A DNA stretch of 64,000 bases from Methylotenera sp. (GTDB lineage Bacteria > Pseudomonadota > Gammaproteobacteria > Burkholderiales > Methylophilaceae), in NCBI GenBank assembly GCA_030693535.1, contig JAUYAL010000074.1, positions 173,142-237,141 on the forward strand, written 5' to 3'. The notes beneath the pieces are model-generated. The model was not told the DNA's origin and made no database searches. It was given only the letters and a program-made list of their open reading frames with translations. The translations under genes were made by a program, and so were the position numbers. Of this stretch, positions 30,648 through 39,465 are shown one piece after another. Position 1 is the stretch's first letter. Every line of letters begins with the position of its first letter.

Positions 30648-31679
30648 TTAACGCGACTCACCTAGAGCACAAGAGCGACAATACGGAGCCGCAAGAGGCT
30701 CGCCTATAAATACGCCCTGCGTTGGCCAAGCCACACTCTTCCAATAAGCCTCAATAGCAGTTTCACCTGACAGATAATGATCAAGCAACACCGCTGAATT
30801 AGGAAATTTTTGCCAGTAATTACAAGGCTCCGAAACAGTACCATAGCTTGCGGTAGCTCCTGCGTCCAACCAGCGCAGACTGCTCATCTGACCATGCCCC
30901 AGCAAATCACCACCGTAAGATGTAAGATGGTCCGCAAGTGCGCCTGGGAGAAACTCCAAGGTATCCAGCTTAGTAACACTCGCGCCCCCTGTATGATAAA
31001 ACATAATACCTTTCTTCCGTTCAATACGGTCAGCACGTAACCTGATCAATCGCAATTTTTTTTCAGATAAATATACAGATTTGGGGAAAAACTGTGACCT
31101 TGTGTTATGAATAGAACTTGAAGTGATTAGAAAAAACCCATTAGCCGTGTTAAGGTTAAATCCGCTTAATACACCTCGATCTATCAGTGCTTTTGAAGAC
31201 TCTACTGATTCAGTGGGTATCAACATAGAAAGGCGAAGACCATGCTCTGATGGTAACCTTGCCGGACTGTTGAAATAACGGCTCATAGGCGCTGGATCAC
31301 AAGACTTTGCGCACAAACTAGCATGAAAACCCAAAGTCAGCGCAGAAGTAATTGAATTGCATTCAACTGCATAAGGCGCAGTCCACACCAGCAAAATGAC
31401 TTGAATTTCTGGACTAAGCTTTTCTGTGATTTGCTGTTTTAACTTTTCAAACTGAGCAGCAGAAAGCTTTTTTGGACTATCAGGAATACTGACTCGAATT
31501 AAGTTCTCCTGAGGCACTCCTCGTGCTTTGAGATAATATTCACCGATTTCTACACTATTCATGTTCGCAGTATTTACTACCACTGCAACATTCTTAGGCC
31601 GAATCATCGAATCATCTGCAAATGCAAGGCATGAAAATAAAAACAGCAGCAGGTAAGGCAAAAGGAATTTAATATGCAT
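30648..31679 (-). CDS. TIGR03790 family secreted protein
   Basis: A 343-residue precursor with a signal peptide (about 1-21, ending AFA). The mature part begins with RPKNVAVVVNTANMNSVEIGEYY, a hallmark of the uncharacterised TIGR03790 family, and contains four cysteines around CNS...C..SC (about 125-145), YHTGGASV and YGTVSEPCNYW. The family is spread sporadically among bacteria and has no known function. It is between galE and the sugar nucleotidyltransferase. A surface role is possible, but this is inference. Confidence 0.75.
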   Translation of the reverse strand: MHIKFLLPYLLLFLFSCLAFADDSMIRPKNVAVVVNTANMNSVEIGEYYLKARGVPQENLIRVSIPDSPKKLSAAQFEKLKQQITEKLSPEIQVILLVWTAPYAVECNSITSALTLGFHASLCAKSCDPAPMSRYFNSPARLPSEHGLRLSMLIPTESVESSKALIDRGVLSGFNLNTANGFFLITSSSIHNTRSQFFPKSVYLSEKKLRLIRLRADRIERKKGIMFYHTGGASVTKLDTLEFLPGALADHLTSYGGDLLGHGQMSSLRWLDAGATASYGTVSEPCNYWQKFPNSAVLLDHYLSGETAIEAYWKSVAWPTQGVFIGEPLAAPYCRSCALGESR

Positions 31680-31801
31680 ATGATTATGAAAATGTTGTGC
31701 GAGGTTGGTATCAGCGACTATCTTACATTTTTTTGATGATTAGAATCATTCAAGCAAACTTATTAATGGGCATTAACTCATCAGGTCTTGGATAAATCGC
31801 A

Positions 31802-32770
31802 TCACGCCCTACGCTCCCATGCCCAAGCGTGCTTAACAATAGACTCCAAATCAGCATACTCAGGCTTCCAACCAAGTTGAGCGCGTGCTCTTTTAGAATC
31901 CGCAATTAATCTCGCAGGGTCACCATCTCTTCTCTGCGCATCTACTACTTTTACTTTACGGCCCGTCACCTTTTCAACAGCGTCTATCACTTGCTGCACA
32001 GAAAAGCCTTCGCCATTACCAAGGTTAAAACGCTCACTGACGCCGCCGTTGGTTAAATGCTGCAAAGCTAGCAAGTGGGCTGAGCATAAATCTACAATGT
32101 GAATGTAGTCACGCACACAAGTGCCATCAGGCGTATCGTAATCACGGCCAAATACTGAAATTTCAGAACGACGGCCTGATGCAGCCTGTAAAATAAGCGG
32201 GATTAAATGCGTTTCAGGATCATGCCGCTCTCCCAGTTCACCGTCAGGATCAGCACCCGCAGCATTAAAATAGCGTAAACAAACTGACTTCAAGCCAAAT
32301 GCGTGATCATACTCAGCTAGAACCTGCTCCACCATCCACTTAGAGCGTCCATAAGGATTCACTGGTCGATTAGGATGCGTTTCATCAATCGGCACATAGT
32401 CTGGCTCACCAAATACTGCTGCAGTCGATGAAAAAATGAAATGCTTCACATTGTGTGCCACCATGGCATCTAATAAATTAAGCGTATTAGAAAAGTTATT
32501 GCGGTAATATATATCTGGCCGACGCACCGACTCACCCACCTGAATGAATGAAGCAAAATGCATTACCGCCTGTGGTCTATGTTGAGCAAACACAGCTTCC
32601 AGCGCAGCCTGATTAGCCAAATCGCCCAGCACGAACTCGCCACCCAATACAGCATCCCGATAACCGCCGGAGAGGTTATCAAATGTAACGACATCATGCC
32701 CTTTGGATAGCAGCATCTTCACCATATGAGAACCGATATAACCTGCACCACCTACTACTAGTACTTTCAT
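31802..32770 (-). CDS. galE: UDP-glucose 4-epimerase
   Basis: A 322-residue short-chain dehydrogenase/reductase that interconverts UDP-glucose and UDP-galactose. The NAD-binding GGAGYIGSH (7-15), catalytic SSTAAVFG and the YGRSK motif (YxxxK, about 145-149) are present. It would supply UDP-galactose to the polysaccharide locus to its right. It is divergent from the VPLPA-CTERM gene; the 226-nt intergenic region between them holds the ATAGCCC palindrome. Confidence 0.94.
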   Translation of the reverse strand: MKVLVVGGAGYIGSHMVKMLLSKGHDVVTFDNLSGGYRDAVLGGEFVLGDLANQAALEAVFAQHRPQAVMHFASFIQVGESVRRPDIYYRNNFSNTLNLLDAMVAHNVKHFIFSSTAAVFGEPDYVPIDETHPNRPVNPYGRSKWMVEQVLAEYDHAFGLKSVCLRYFNAAGADPDGELGERHDPETHLIPLILQAASGRRSEISVFGRDYDTPDGTCVRDYIHIVDLCSAHLLALQHLTNGGVSERFNLGNGEGFSVQQVIDAVEKVTGRKVKVVDAQRRDGDPARLIADSKRARAQLGWKPEYADLESIVKHAWAWERRA

Positions 32771-32889
32771 TTAATTCCCTAGATATCAGCTTTAATCAGC
32801 TAGATAGCTTAATTCTACTAGCTAATATAGCGCCAATGTTAGCTAAACTTTAAAAAAGAAATTCCATAGCGACATCTCCTGTCTGAGTG

Positions 32890-32907
32890 ATAGCCCCAAT
32901 GGGCTAT
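32890..32907. promoter_or_regulatory. ATAGCCC-N4-GGGCTAT palindrome upstream of VPLPA-CTERM gene
   Basis: A perfect 7-bp inverted repeat ATAGCCC CAAT GGGCTAT in the galE / VPLPA-CTERM divergent intergenic region. Together with two flanking bases (TG) it recurs, with two changes in one arm, upstream of the other VPLPA-CTERM gene at 61220-61237. The right half-site ends 87 nt before the ATG. The size (18 bp, symmetric) suits a dimeric LuxR-type regulator such as EpsA; that is inference. Confidence 0.55.
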
Positions 32908-32996
32908 TGTGAAGTTAATGACTATAAGTAGAATTATTTTTACTAAATTAGTATTCATTTCTACTGGTATTACCAGCAATTAATTGTGAGGTAAAT

Positions 32997-33662
32997 ATGA
33001 AAAAAAATTTATTGATTAGTTTAATTATCGCTCCACTTATGTTGGCAGCATCTTTAGCTAATGCCTACACCTATGGATTCGACAGAATTACAAGTAACGC
33101 CAACACCAATATAGCAAATCAACTGTCATTAAATGTGACAGAAAGCGGCGGCAACGTTCTATTTAAGATTTCCAACACAGGTTCTGTTGAATCGGTCATT
33201 ACCGGTGTGTATTTTGACTTTGGCACAACTACTTTCTTCTTAAAGCCAGATGGCATCAATTGGAGCGCTTCAAACTCGACGACTTGGAATGCTGGTACAA
33301 ATGCTGTCGTTCTATTTTCTGATAAGGATAGTGGTGGAAATTTAATTGGGCCTGCTTTTAACGTAGATGACTGGGCAGACGCTGATAGCCCAGGTCCTAA
33401 GAAAGGTGTAGGTATAGGCGAGTTCGCAGGTTTTCTTGGTACATATGCACCTGATGGCAACTATGTCTCATTAATTAATGCACTTGATAGCGGCTTGTTC
33501 CGTATCGGTTTACATGTGCAAGCAATCGGTCAGGACAGCGATAAGTTTATAAATAGTACACAAGCACCCAATCCTGTTCCATTGCCAGCAGCAGCATGGT
33601 TATTTGGTTCTGCACTTTTAGGATTTGCTACGCTATCCAATCGCCGCAAAAAACTAGACTAA
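32997..33662 (+). CDS. VPLPA-CTERM (PEP-CTERM) sorting-domain surface protein
   Basis: A 221-residue exosortase substrate. A signal peptide (about 1-23, ending ANA) is followed by a beta-rich, low-complexity mature region of unknown fold, and a C-terminal tripartite tail: PVPLPAAAWLFGSALLGF (about 192-209), a TM helix and the basic end NRRKK. This is the VPLPA variant of the PEP-CTERM sorting signal, expected to be cut by the exosortase encoded 4 kb away. A ribosome site GAGG lies 8 nt before the ATG. It has its own terminator and a conserved upstream palindrome. Confidence 0.9.
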   Translation: MKKNLLISLIIAPLMLAASLANAYTYGFDRITSNANTNIANQLSLNVTESGGNVLFKISNTGSVESVITGVYFDFGTTTFFLKPDGINWSASNSTTWNAGTNAVVLFSDKDSGGNLIGPAFNVDDWADADSPGPKKGVGIGEFAGFLGTYAPDGNYVSLINALDSGLFRIGLHVQAIGQDSDKFINSTQAPNPVPLPAAAWLFGSALLGFATLSNRRKKLD

Positions 33663-33695
33663 TCAACTTTTACTCTAATTTCTACATCTAAATCT

Positions 33696-33727
33696 TTAAA
33701 AGGCATCTGTATTCAGATGCCTTTTAA
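33696..33727. terminator. Rho-independent terminator after VPLPA-CTERM gene
   Basis: A 14-bp perfect stem (33696-33709 with 33714-33727) with a TATT loop; the right arm contains CCTTTTAA. It lies 33 nt after the stop and also faces the convergent ATPase gene, so it may act in both directions. Confidence 0.75.
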
Positions 33728-33775
33728 ATTTAAAACCACCTATGCATCTGTTTGTATCTATTTCGGGCTTATAAC

Positions 33776-34591
33776 CTAAATCATCACGCCAAATTCGGCT
33801 TTATCTTTCAGTACTTCATCAATCAGATTCTCGTCTATCTTTTCACTTTCAGATGCAAAACCATAAACCAAAGACATATCCGCCAAAATGTTAATCCTTC
33901 TTGGAATGCCTTTTGTAACTTCAGCAATACGCTCACAAGCCAAATGTGTAAAAAGCGGCTCATCCCTACCAGCTACTTTTAAACGATGGTTAATATAAAT
34001 CGCTACTTCGTAAGATTCTAAAGGTGGAATAAAAAAATCCACGGCCACCCTTTGCCCGAACTGTTGCAATTCAGGCAGTCTGAGTAAATCGCGCAACTGG
34101 GGTTGACCAACGAGAATAATCTGTATCAACTGATCTTTATCGGCATTGATATTTGATAGCATGCGCAGTGATTCAAGTGCACTTGGGTTCAAGTTCTGCG
34201 CTTCATCAATAATCAGCACAACCCTTTTTCCTTGAGCATAATTGTTGATCAAGAACTGCTGAAATTTGTCATAAAGCGCAATATCTGACATACCCTCATA
34301 TGGTTGGCCAAAAGACATCATGACCCAGTTGAGCAGACTGTTTAATTCTTTATGGGTATTGTAGACAATACCCACTGTTAAATCTTCTTCAATGTGGTTT
34401 AGCAGATGTCGAATTAATGTGGTTTTACCACAACCAATTTCACCACAAATTACAGTAAAACCAGCCTGACTTCTGACGCCATACTCAAGCATGGCAAAGG
34501 CCATACTATGTTTACGCCCAAAAAACAGGAAATCCGGGTCTGGCTGAATAGAAAAAGGTCTTTCTTTCAGTCCATAATATTCTTGATACAT
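33776..34591 (-). CDS. PEP-CTERM/exosortase system-associated ATPase (ExeA-like)
   Basis: A 271-residue AAA ATPase of the ExeA/TIGR03015 type: N-terminus MYQEYYGLKERPFSIQPDPDFLF, Walker A GEIGCGKT (about 50-57) and Walker B LIIDEAQNL (about 126-134). This family is the standard cytoplasmic ATPase of exosortase loci. It follows prsT by 25 nt on the same strand and precedes the VPLPA-CTERM gene (convergent). Its exact role in export is unknown. Confidence 0.9.
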   Translation of the reverse strand: MYQEYYGLKERPFSIQPDPDFLFFGRKHSMAFAMLEYGVRSQAGFTVICGEIGCGKTTLIRHLLNHIEEDLTVGIVYNTHKELNSLLNWVMMSFGQPYEGMSDIALYDKFQQFLINNYAQGKRVVLIIDEAQNLNPSALESLRMLSNINADKDQLIQIILVGQPQLRDLLRLPELQQFGQRVAVDFFIPPLESYEVAIYINHRLKVAGRDEPLFTHLACERIAEVTKGIPRRINILADMSLVYGFASESEKIDENLIDEVLKDKAEFGVMI

Positions 34592-34616
34592 AGATACATT
34601 TTCAAATAGATTTAAA

Positions 34617-37025
34617 TCACAGCTCTTTAACTAACTGGCTTACTTCATCATAGTACTCAAAGTTGTTCTTTTGAGTTGCCTTTAATACAAATTCGAATTC
34701 TTTTTTAGCATTAGCTTTATCAGATTTGGCTAAATAAATTTTACCCAAATGATAGTTAAATATAGGAGCATTTGGCATTTTTTCACTAGCGCTCTTCATT
34801 AAGGCAAGTGCCTCATCATATTTACCTAATCGATAGGACGCCCAGCCTAAGGTATCCTTGAATTGAGGTATCTCTGAGTTTTTAAAACGCTGAGCAATCT
34901 CGTAAGCCTTCTCATAGCTCTTTTTATCGGTTTTTCTGTCAGAAAGTAAGCTTGCATAGTTATTCGCTACCACCTCTGCATTTGGCTGTTGTTTTAGCAT
35001 CGCCTCATACAAAGTAATTGCTTCATCGTAACGACCACTTAATTCATACAACCCAGTAAGTGACAACTGCAGGGCAAAGTTATTTGGCACTTTAGCCAGA
35101 CCCATCTTAAGGACTTTTTCAGCCTCGGTCAGTTGATTATCTCTTACATGCATCATCGCCAACTGTTGATAAGCCTCTACACTCTCGGGCACTTCTGTCA
35201 TCAGCTCATTAAAATACTCTGTTGCTTTAGCTTTATTGCCGCTTGCCACTAGCAACTGGCTTTGTAGCAACTTTGCATTAGCATTTTTGGGATTATCCTT
35301 TAGCACGCTCTCTAAGAATGCACTAGCTTCTTTAGTCTTACCTGCGAGCAAATAAGCCTTTACCAGTGAAGAAATCGGTTGCATATCATCAGGAGAAGCT
35401 TCATATACGCGTTTGAATGATGAAATACTTGATGCATAGTCTTTCTTAGCTGCAAATATTACTCCCATGATCTTTTCTGAGAGATTTTTGTCATTGCCAA
35501 ATCTACGTATATCGTCAGCAACCTTTTGTGCGCCGACTAAATCACCCTGCGATAATTTAAATTGAGCCAGTAGCTGCAATGCCGGCATGTCGCCAGGGTG
35601 TTGAGTTAAAACATCTTCAATCACTTTTTCTGCACGAGCCAACTGATTATTTTTAGCAAGATATTGTGCATAAGGCATGCCAAACTGACTAGATAACTTG
35701 CTGGATTGGAATGCCTTTAAATAATGCTCTTCGGCTAGTGCCGTTGCCCCAGCCATCTCGTGCGCTCTACCAAGCAACAACAACGCACGGCTCGAGTCAG
35801 GCGTTTCTCGAGTGACGATACGCAAAGCGGAAATGGCATCATCGACTTTGTTTTCCTCTAACAGGATACCTGCTTTCAGAAGAAGAGCTTGCTCATTGTT
35901 TTTGTCTTTACTTAACACCTCATCAACTAGTTCAATGGTTTTCTTTTTATCGCCTTTTTCAAGCGCCATGGTAGCAAGCATGGTTTTTGCCTTACTGCCA
36001 TTTGCGTTATCTACCTCTTTTTGCGCGATGTCATTTAGCATTGTCTCAGCGAGTTGTTTTTGATTAGTCTCATTGTAAAAATTTACCAGAGAAAATTTTA
36101 AATCAAAGTTCTTAGGGCTCTTGCTAACCTGAGATTCCAACTCTTTCTTTGCGCTTTCTGCACCTTTAGTTGAATAGAGAAAGCCTACCAAATTGGTCGC
36201 AAATTTAATTTCATTAGGATTAAGTTTCACGATTGAACGGAGTATTACCTCGGTCTCATTCACATTACCTGCCTTGAAATAAACATCAGCCAGACCCATT
36301 TTTAACTCGTTTGAATCTGGATAAAACTCAATCAGCTTTTTATAGATGGCAATCACATCATCTGTCTTTTTAAGATTTTTAAGCGCTTGCACCTTCATTA
36401 ACTGCATCGCAATGTTTTTTTCGTCCTTAACAATCCCTTTGTCCAAAAATTCAAGGGCATTTTCAGAGTCGCCTGCAGTAATTCTTTCCATCGCAAGAAT
36501 CATCAGCGCCTCAGAATAATTAGGATTAGCCACCAGAATTGAATTTGCAAGTTCTACGGCAGCCTTAGGATCATCCAGTTTTAATAAAGTAGCTGCTTTT
36601 AGTGATTGCACTGCAGGGTCATTTGGCGCAAGTGCAAGTGCAGCGTTGCTTATCTCTAAAACCTCATCAACCTTACCACCCACTAACAACAAGCGGCCTA
36701 GTTTGACCTTAGCTTCCACATGCTTAGGATCAAGCTCAACAACCTTGTTAAGCATACCGTAGAGCTTAGGAAAATCACTCTCGGCCTCAGCAATCTTTGC
36801 CAAGCCATACCAAGCAGAAACCATTTTGGCTTTAATCTGCACGGCATTCTGGAATTCGACCCTAGCCTTTGCCAACTCACCCTTTTCCAACAACTTCACA
36901 CCATTCTGATAAAACTTTTCAGCTTTTTCTGTGGGCGATGAACAGGCTGCCAGCGATGCAAAGACCAGAGCCAATACCACAGATTTACCATACACACTTA
37001 AACGCTGATTAAATTTTGAAAACAT
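34617..37025 (-). CDS. prsT: TPR lipoprotein PrsT of the PEP-CTERM/exosortase system
   Basis: An 802-residue lipoprotein. The lipobox LAAC (Cys28) follows a signal peptide; the rest is a chain of about 18-20 tetratricopeptide repeats. The layout and length match PrsT (TIGR02917), a periplasmic scaffold of exosortase loci. I start it at the ATG at 37025, with AAGGA 6 nt upstream, instead of a TTG two codons earlier. It is 28 nt downstream of the exosortase gene and is followed by the ExeA-like ATPase. Confidence 0.9.
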   Translation of the reverse strand: MFSKFNQRLSVYGKSVVLALVFASLAACSSPTEKAEKFYQNGVKLLEKGELAKARVEFQNAVQIKAKMVSAWYGLAKIAEAESDFPKLYGMLNKVVELDPKHVEAKVKLGRLLLVGGKVDEVLEISNAALALAPNDPAVQSLKAATLLKLDDPKAAVELANSILVANPNYSEALMILAMERITAGDSENALEFLDKGIVKDEKNIAMQLMKVQALKNLKKTDDVIAIYKKLIEFYPDSNELKMGLADVYFKAGNVNETEVILRSIVKLNPNEIKFATNLVGFLYSTKGAESAKKELESQVSKSPKNFDLKFSLVNFYNETNQKQLAETMLNDIAQKEVDNANGSKAKTMLATMALEKGDKKKTIELVDEVLSKDKNNEQALLLKAGILLEENKVDDAISALRIVTRETPDSSRALLLLGRAHEMAGATALAEEHYLKAFQSSKLSSQFGMPYAQYLAKNNQLARAEKVIEDVLTQHPGDMPALQLLAQFKLSQGDLVGAQKVADDIRRFGNDKNLSEKIMGVIFAAKKDYASSISSFKRVYEASPDDMQPISSLVKAYLLAGKTKEASAFLESVLKDNPKNANAKLLQSQLLVASGNKAKATEYFNELMTEVPESVEAYQQLAMMHVRDNQLTEAEKVLKMGLAKVPNNFALQLSLTGLYELSGRYDEAITLYEAMLKQQPNAEVVANNYASLLSDRKTDKKSYEKAYEIAQRFKNSEIPQFKDTLGWASYRLGKYDEALALMKSASEKMPNAPIFNYHLGKIYLAKSDKANAKKEFEFVLKATQKNNFEYYDEVSQLVKEL

Positions 37026-37053
37026 GATCAATCCTTGAACTAAATTTACTGGG

Positions 37054-38625
37054 TTATTCTGGAACGTATAATTTCAACTTGGGCACTGCTGACTGCAAAA
37101 AATTAGCCAGTCGTTCATCTGCGGATTCAAGCGATTCATTACTGCCTAAAAGCGTTGTCACACGAACCAATGCACCATCTGTTCTATTCTTCGCGAGGCT
37201 ATCCGTTAACAAATGCCACTTCATCCAGTATTCACTGGAAATTTTTCTGCCTCGCTGATCAAACCAGTAATACACTACCTGCTTGCGGTGTTCACGCTCA
37301 ATGACTGCTCTGTTGACCACAAACGGCGACATTCCAGCCACTTTGACTTCTCTACCTTGCAGCGAGGTAATTACCCATCCACCACCAGGCATACAAACCT
37401 GTGGCGAATGTGGAGAAACGCCTTTCCGCTGCGACTTATAATAAGCTACATAAAAATTTACACTACCATCCCGACCCACATCATCAGGCTGAGAATAATC
37501 AGCCAACACATAATCATCCAACCCCAGCGCGGTCTCTACTTGTTCACTCAATGCTGACTCTCTTGCACTCCATGCATCCAAGGTCAAAGGGAAAGATGAA
37601 AGTGGCAATCTTGATGGATACTGCTCTGCACGCTCATTGAATGAATACACAAAAAATGAAGCCATTACCAACATCAACAAAGCCAATATCTGTGATTTAG
37701 AAGGCTGGCTGGATGCCGAAAAAGTTGAGCTAACCCTAACCACAGGTACATCGATCGCATAAGAAATCGATCTTTTTGCACCAAAATGCTCAAACAACTT
37801 AATCTCCGCAAGTAACATCAGCAGGCAGGCCATAAAAATGATCCAACCTTCAAAGTAATGAAGAAAGCCATCTGCCATTTCATTACCCCACTCATTGACG
37901 AGCAAGCCAACCACGGAGATTCTCAAACTGTTCATGAAAATCGTAATCGGGATAGTTGAGAGAAAAATAACTATTTTCTGCCACAATTTACCCAAATACA
38001 TATAACTTATTAAAGCACCAATGCTAAGTAATGGATATAGATAACGTAAACCACTGCAGGCATCCACCACCTGTAACTTATAAAGCCCTAAATCAATGAC
38101 ATTGCCCTCTAAAAACACAGGAGCACCGAAGAATCTCAAGATACCTACGCCAATTTGCGAAGATAACAGCTGTAATTTCCATGAAAGTTGCGCATCAACA
38201 AAATAAGGCAGTGGTATTGCAAAAATGAGAAACAAAATCGGTGCAAAACTTACTTTAGCCAGACTAAAACCGCCAGACACTAAGACCAGCCCGATTAAAG
38301 CAATTAAAAACCCATATTGAATCAATATATAAATGGCGCTGATTTCACCAACTATCAGCATTGCGATTCCCATTAGAACTAAAAGCAAACCAGAGGCTGA
38401 GCTACTACCCCATGATGCTATTAGCGCTTCTTTGCGCTTCCATAAAAACCACAAAGTAATGGCAGGGATAAAGTATCCATGTCCATATTCTTCTTGCTTA
38501 TCCCATCGAATCACTAATTCGGTAAGACCACCCCAAAAAGCAATAATTAATAATACAACTGCACCAAGAAGTAAGTATTGAGGGCTTTGCCTAAACTTCG
38601 CAATTGTAATCATTAAATTATTCAT
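37054..38625 (-). CDS. exosortase fused to EpsI domain (XrtD/EpsH type)
   Basis: A 523-residue polytopic membrane protease/transpeptidase. The N-terminal exosortase domain (about 1-290, eight or so TM helices) has the catalytic triad: Cys190 in VVDACSGLRY, Arg235 in NSLRIS and His256 in FLHYFEGW. The C-terminal part (about 310-523) is an EpsI-like domain with a TM helix and SPQVCMPGGGW. An exosortase-EpsI fusion of this length is characteristic of VPLPA-CTERM-specific exosortase XrtD, matching the two VPLPA-tailed proteins here. The XrtB/EpsH name is an alternative. Confidence 0.88.
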   Translation of the reverse strand: MNNLMITIAKFRQSPQYLLLGAVVLLIIAFWGGLTELVIRWDKQEEYGHGYFIPAITLWFLWKRKEALIASWGSSSASGLLLVLMGIAMLIVGEISAIYILIQYGFLIALIGLVLVSGGFSLAKVSFAPILFLIFAIPLPYFVDAQLSWKLQLLSSQIGVGILRFFGAPVFLEGNVIDLGLYKLQVVDACSGLRYLYPLLSIGALISYMYLGKLWQKIVIFLSTIPITIFMNSLRISVVGLLVNEWGNEMADGFLHYFEGWIIFMACLLMLLAEIKLFEHFGAKRSISYAIDVPVVRVSSTFSASSQPSKSQILALLMLVMASFFVYSFNERAEQYPSRLPLSSFPLTLDAWSARESALSEQVETALGLDDYVLADYSQPDDVGRDGSVNFYVAYYKSQRKGVSPHSPQVCMPGGGWVITSLQGREVKVAGMSPFVVNRAVIEREHRKQVVYYWFDQRGRKISSEYWMKWHLLTDSLAKNRTDGALVRVTTLLGSNESLESADERLANFLQSAVPKLKLYVPE

Positions 38626-38703
38626 GTTGTTAGCCAGTTTTACACTTCAAAAAATAGTAATGCGCATAAACGCAGACTATACCTAACATTCTTGAAATTA
38701 AAT

Positions 38704-38717
38704 ATAGCCCAATGAGG
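38704..38717. promoter_or_regulatory. weak ATAGCCC-type element upstream of exosortase gene
   Basis: ATAGCCCAATGAGG lies 78 nt before the exosortase start codon, in the same orientation as the element before the second VPLPA-CTERM gene, with one missing base in the spacer and one mismatch in GGG. It is weaker than the two other copies and could be chance. Confidence 0.3.
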
Positions 38718-38736
38718 TAACACTATGATTAGCCTA

Positions 38737-39465
38737 TCACTTTAAAATAGCGGCCCTAAAAAGAAATAATGGATTACCTATCACATATCTTTTAAAAAGT
38801 CGTTTAGGCTCACAAATAAATCTGTATAACCACTCTAGTCCAAATTTCCGCATCCATTTAGGTGCTCTTGTAACTTTGTTACCCAGAAAGTCAATGATAG
38901 CCCCTCCGCATATAATCAAAGAATTCTCACAAGACTTTCTTAATTGGTTTGCAAGTTGTTCCTGCTTAGGCATCCCCATTCCCAATAGAATTAGATCAGC
39001 TTTTACTTTTTTAGATAATTCAATATAAAACTCTACTGATTCAAATCCGTCATGTATTGAAACAACTTCGATGTTATAACGTTGCTTGATAATTGAAACT
39101 GCATCAATCAAATAGGGATATCGTGTACCCCATATCGCTATTTTCCTACCCCTGTTTTTTTCTAGTACTTTGGGGATAAAATCGGTGCCATTCATATTGA
39201 GGCCAAAATCAATACCCATAAACTTATACAGCATAGTCATTCCTGAGCCATCCCTGAGCAAATAATCTGCCCCTAACAAAGACTCTAATAACTGTTCATT
39301 TTTCACTACTAGATTCATCGCATGCGCATTTACAAAAGCAAGTACGCACGACTGATTAAAAGACGACAATTCATTAAGCAGGGCAGCTTCATCGGCAGCA
39401 TCATGAACAACATTTATTTTGCTCACAATTTCTATCCAAGCCTCTTTCCAATCAGGAAAACTCAT
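38737..39465 (-). CDS. WecB/TagA/CpsF family glycosyltransferase
   Basis: A 242-residue GT26 enzyme that transfers a sugar (such as ManNAc or GlcA types) onto an undecaprenyl-linked intermediate. The family motifs LRDGSGM (about 91-97), LGMGMPKQE (about 161-169) and EWLYR (about 213-217) are visible. The start overlaps the preceding GT2 gene by 4 nt, so the two are coupled. It ends 111 nt before the exosortase gene. Confidence 0.9.
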   Translation of the reverse strand: MSFPDWKEAWIEIVSKINVVHDAADEAALLNELSSFNQSCVLAFVNAHAMNLVVKNEQLLESLLGADYLLRDGSGMTMLYKFMGIDFGLNMNGTDFIPKVLEKNRGRKIAIWGTRYPYLIDAVSIIKQRYNIEVVSIHDGFESVEFYIELSKKVKADLILLGMGMPKQEQLANQLRKSCENSLIICGGAIIDFLGNKVTRAPKWMRKFGLEWLYRFICEPKRLFKRYVIGNPLFLFRAAILK

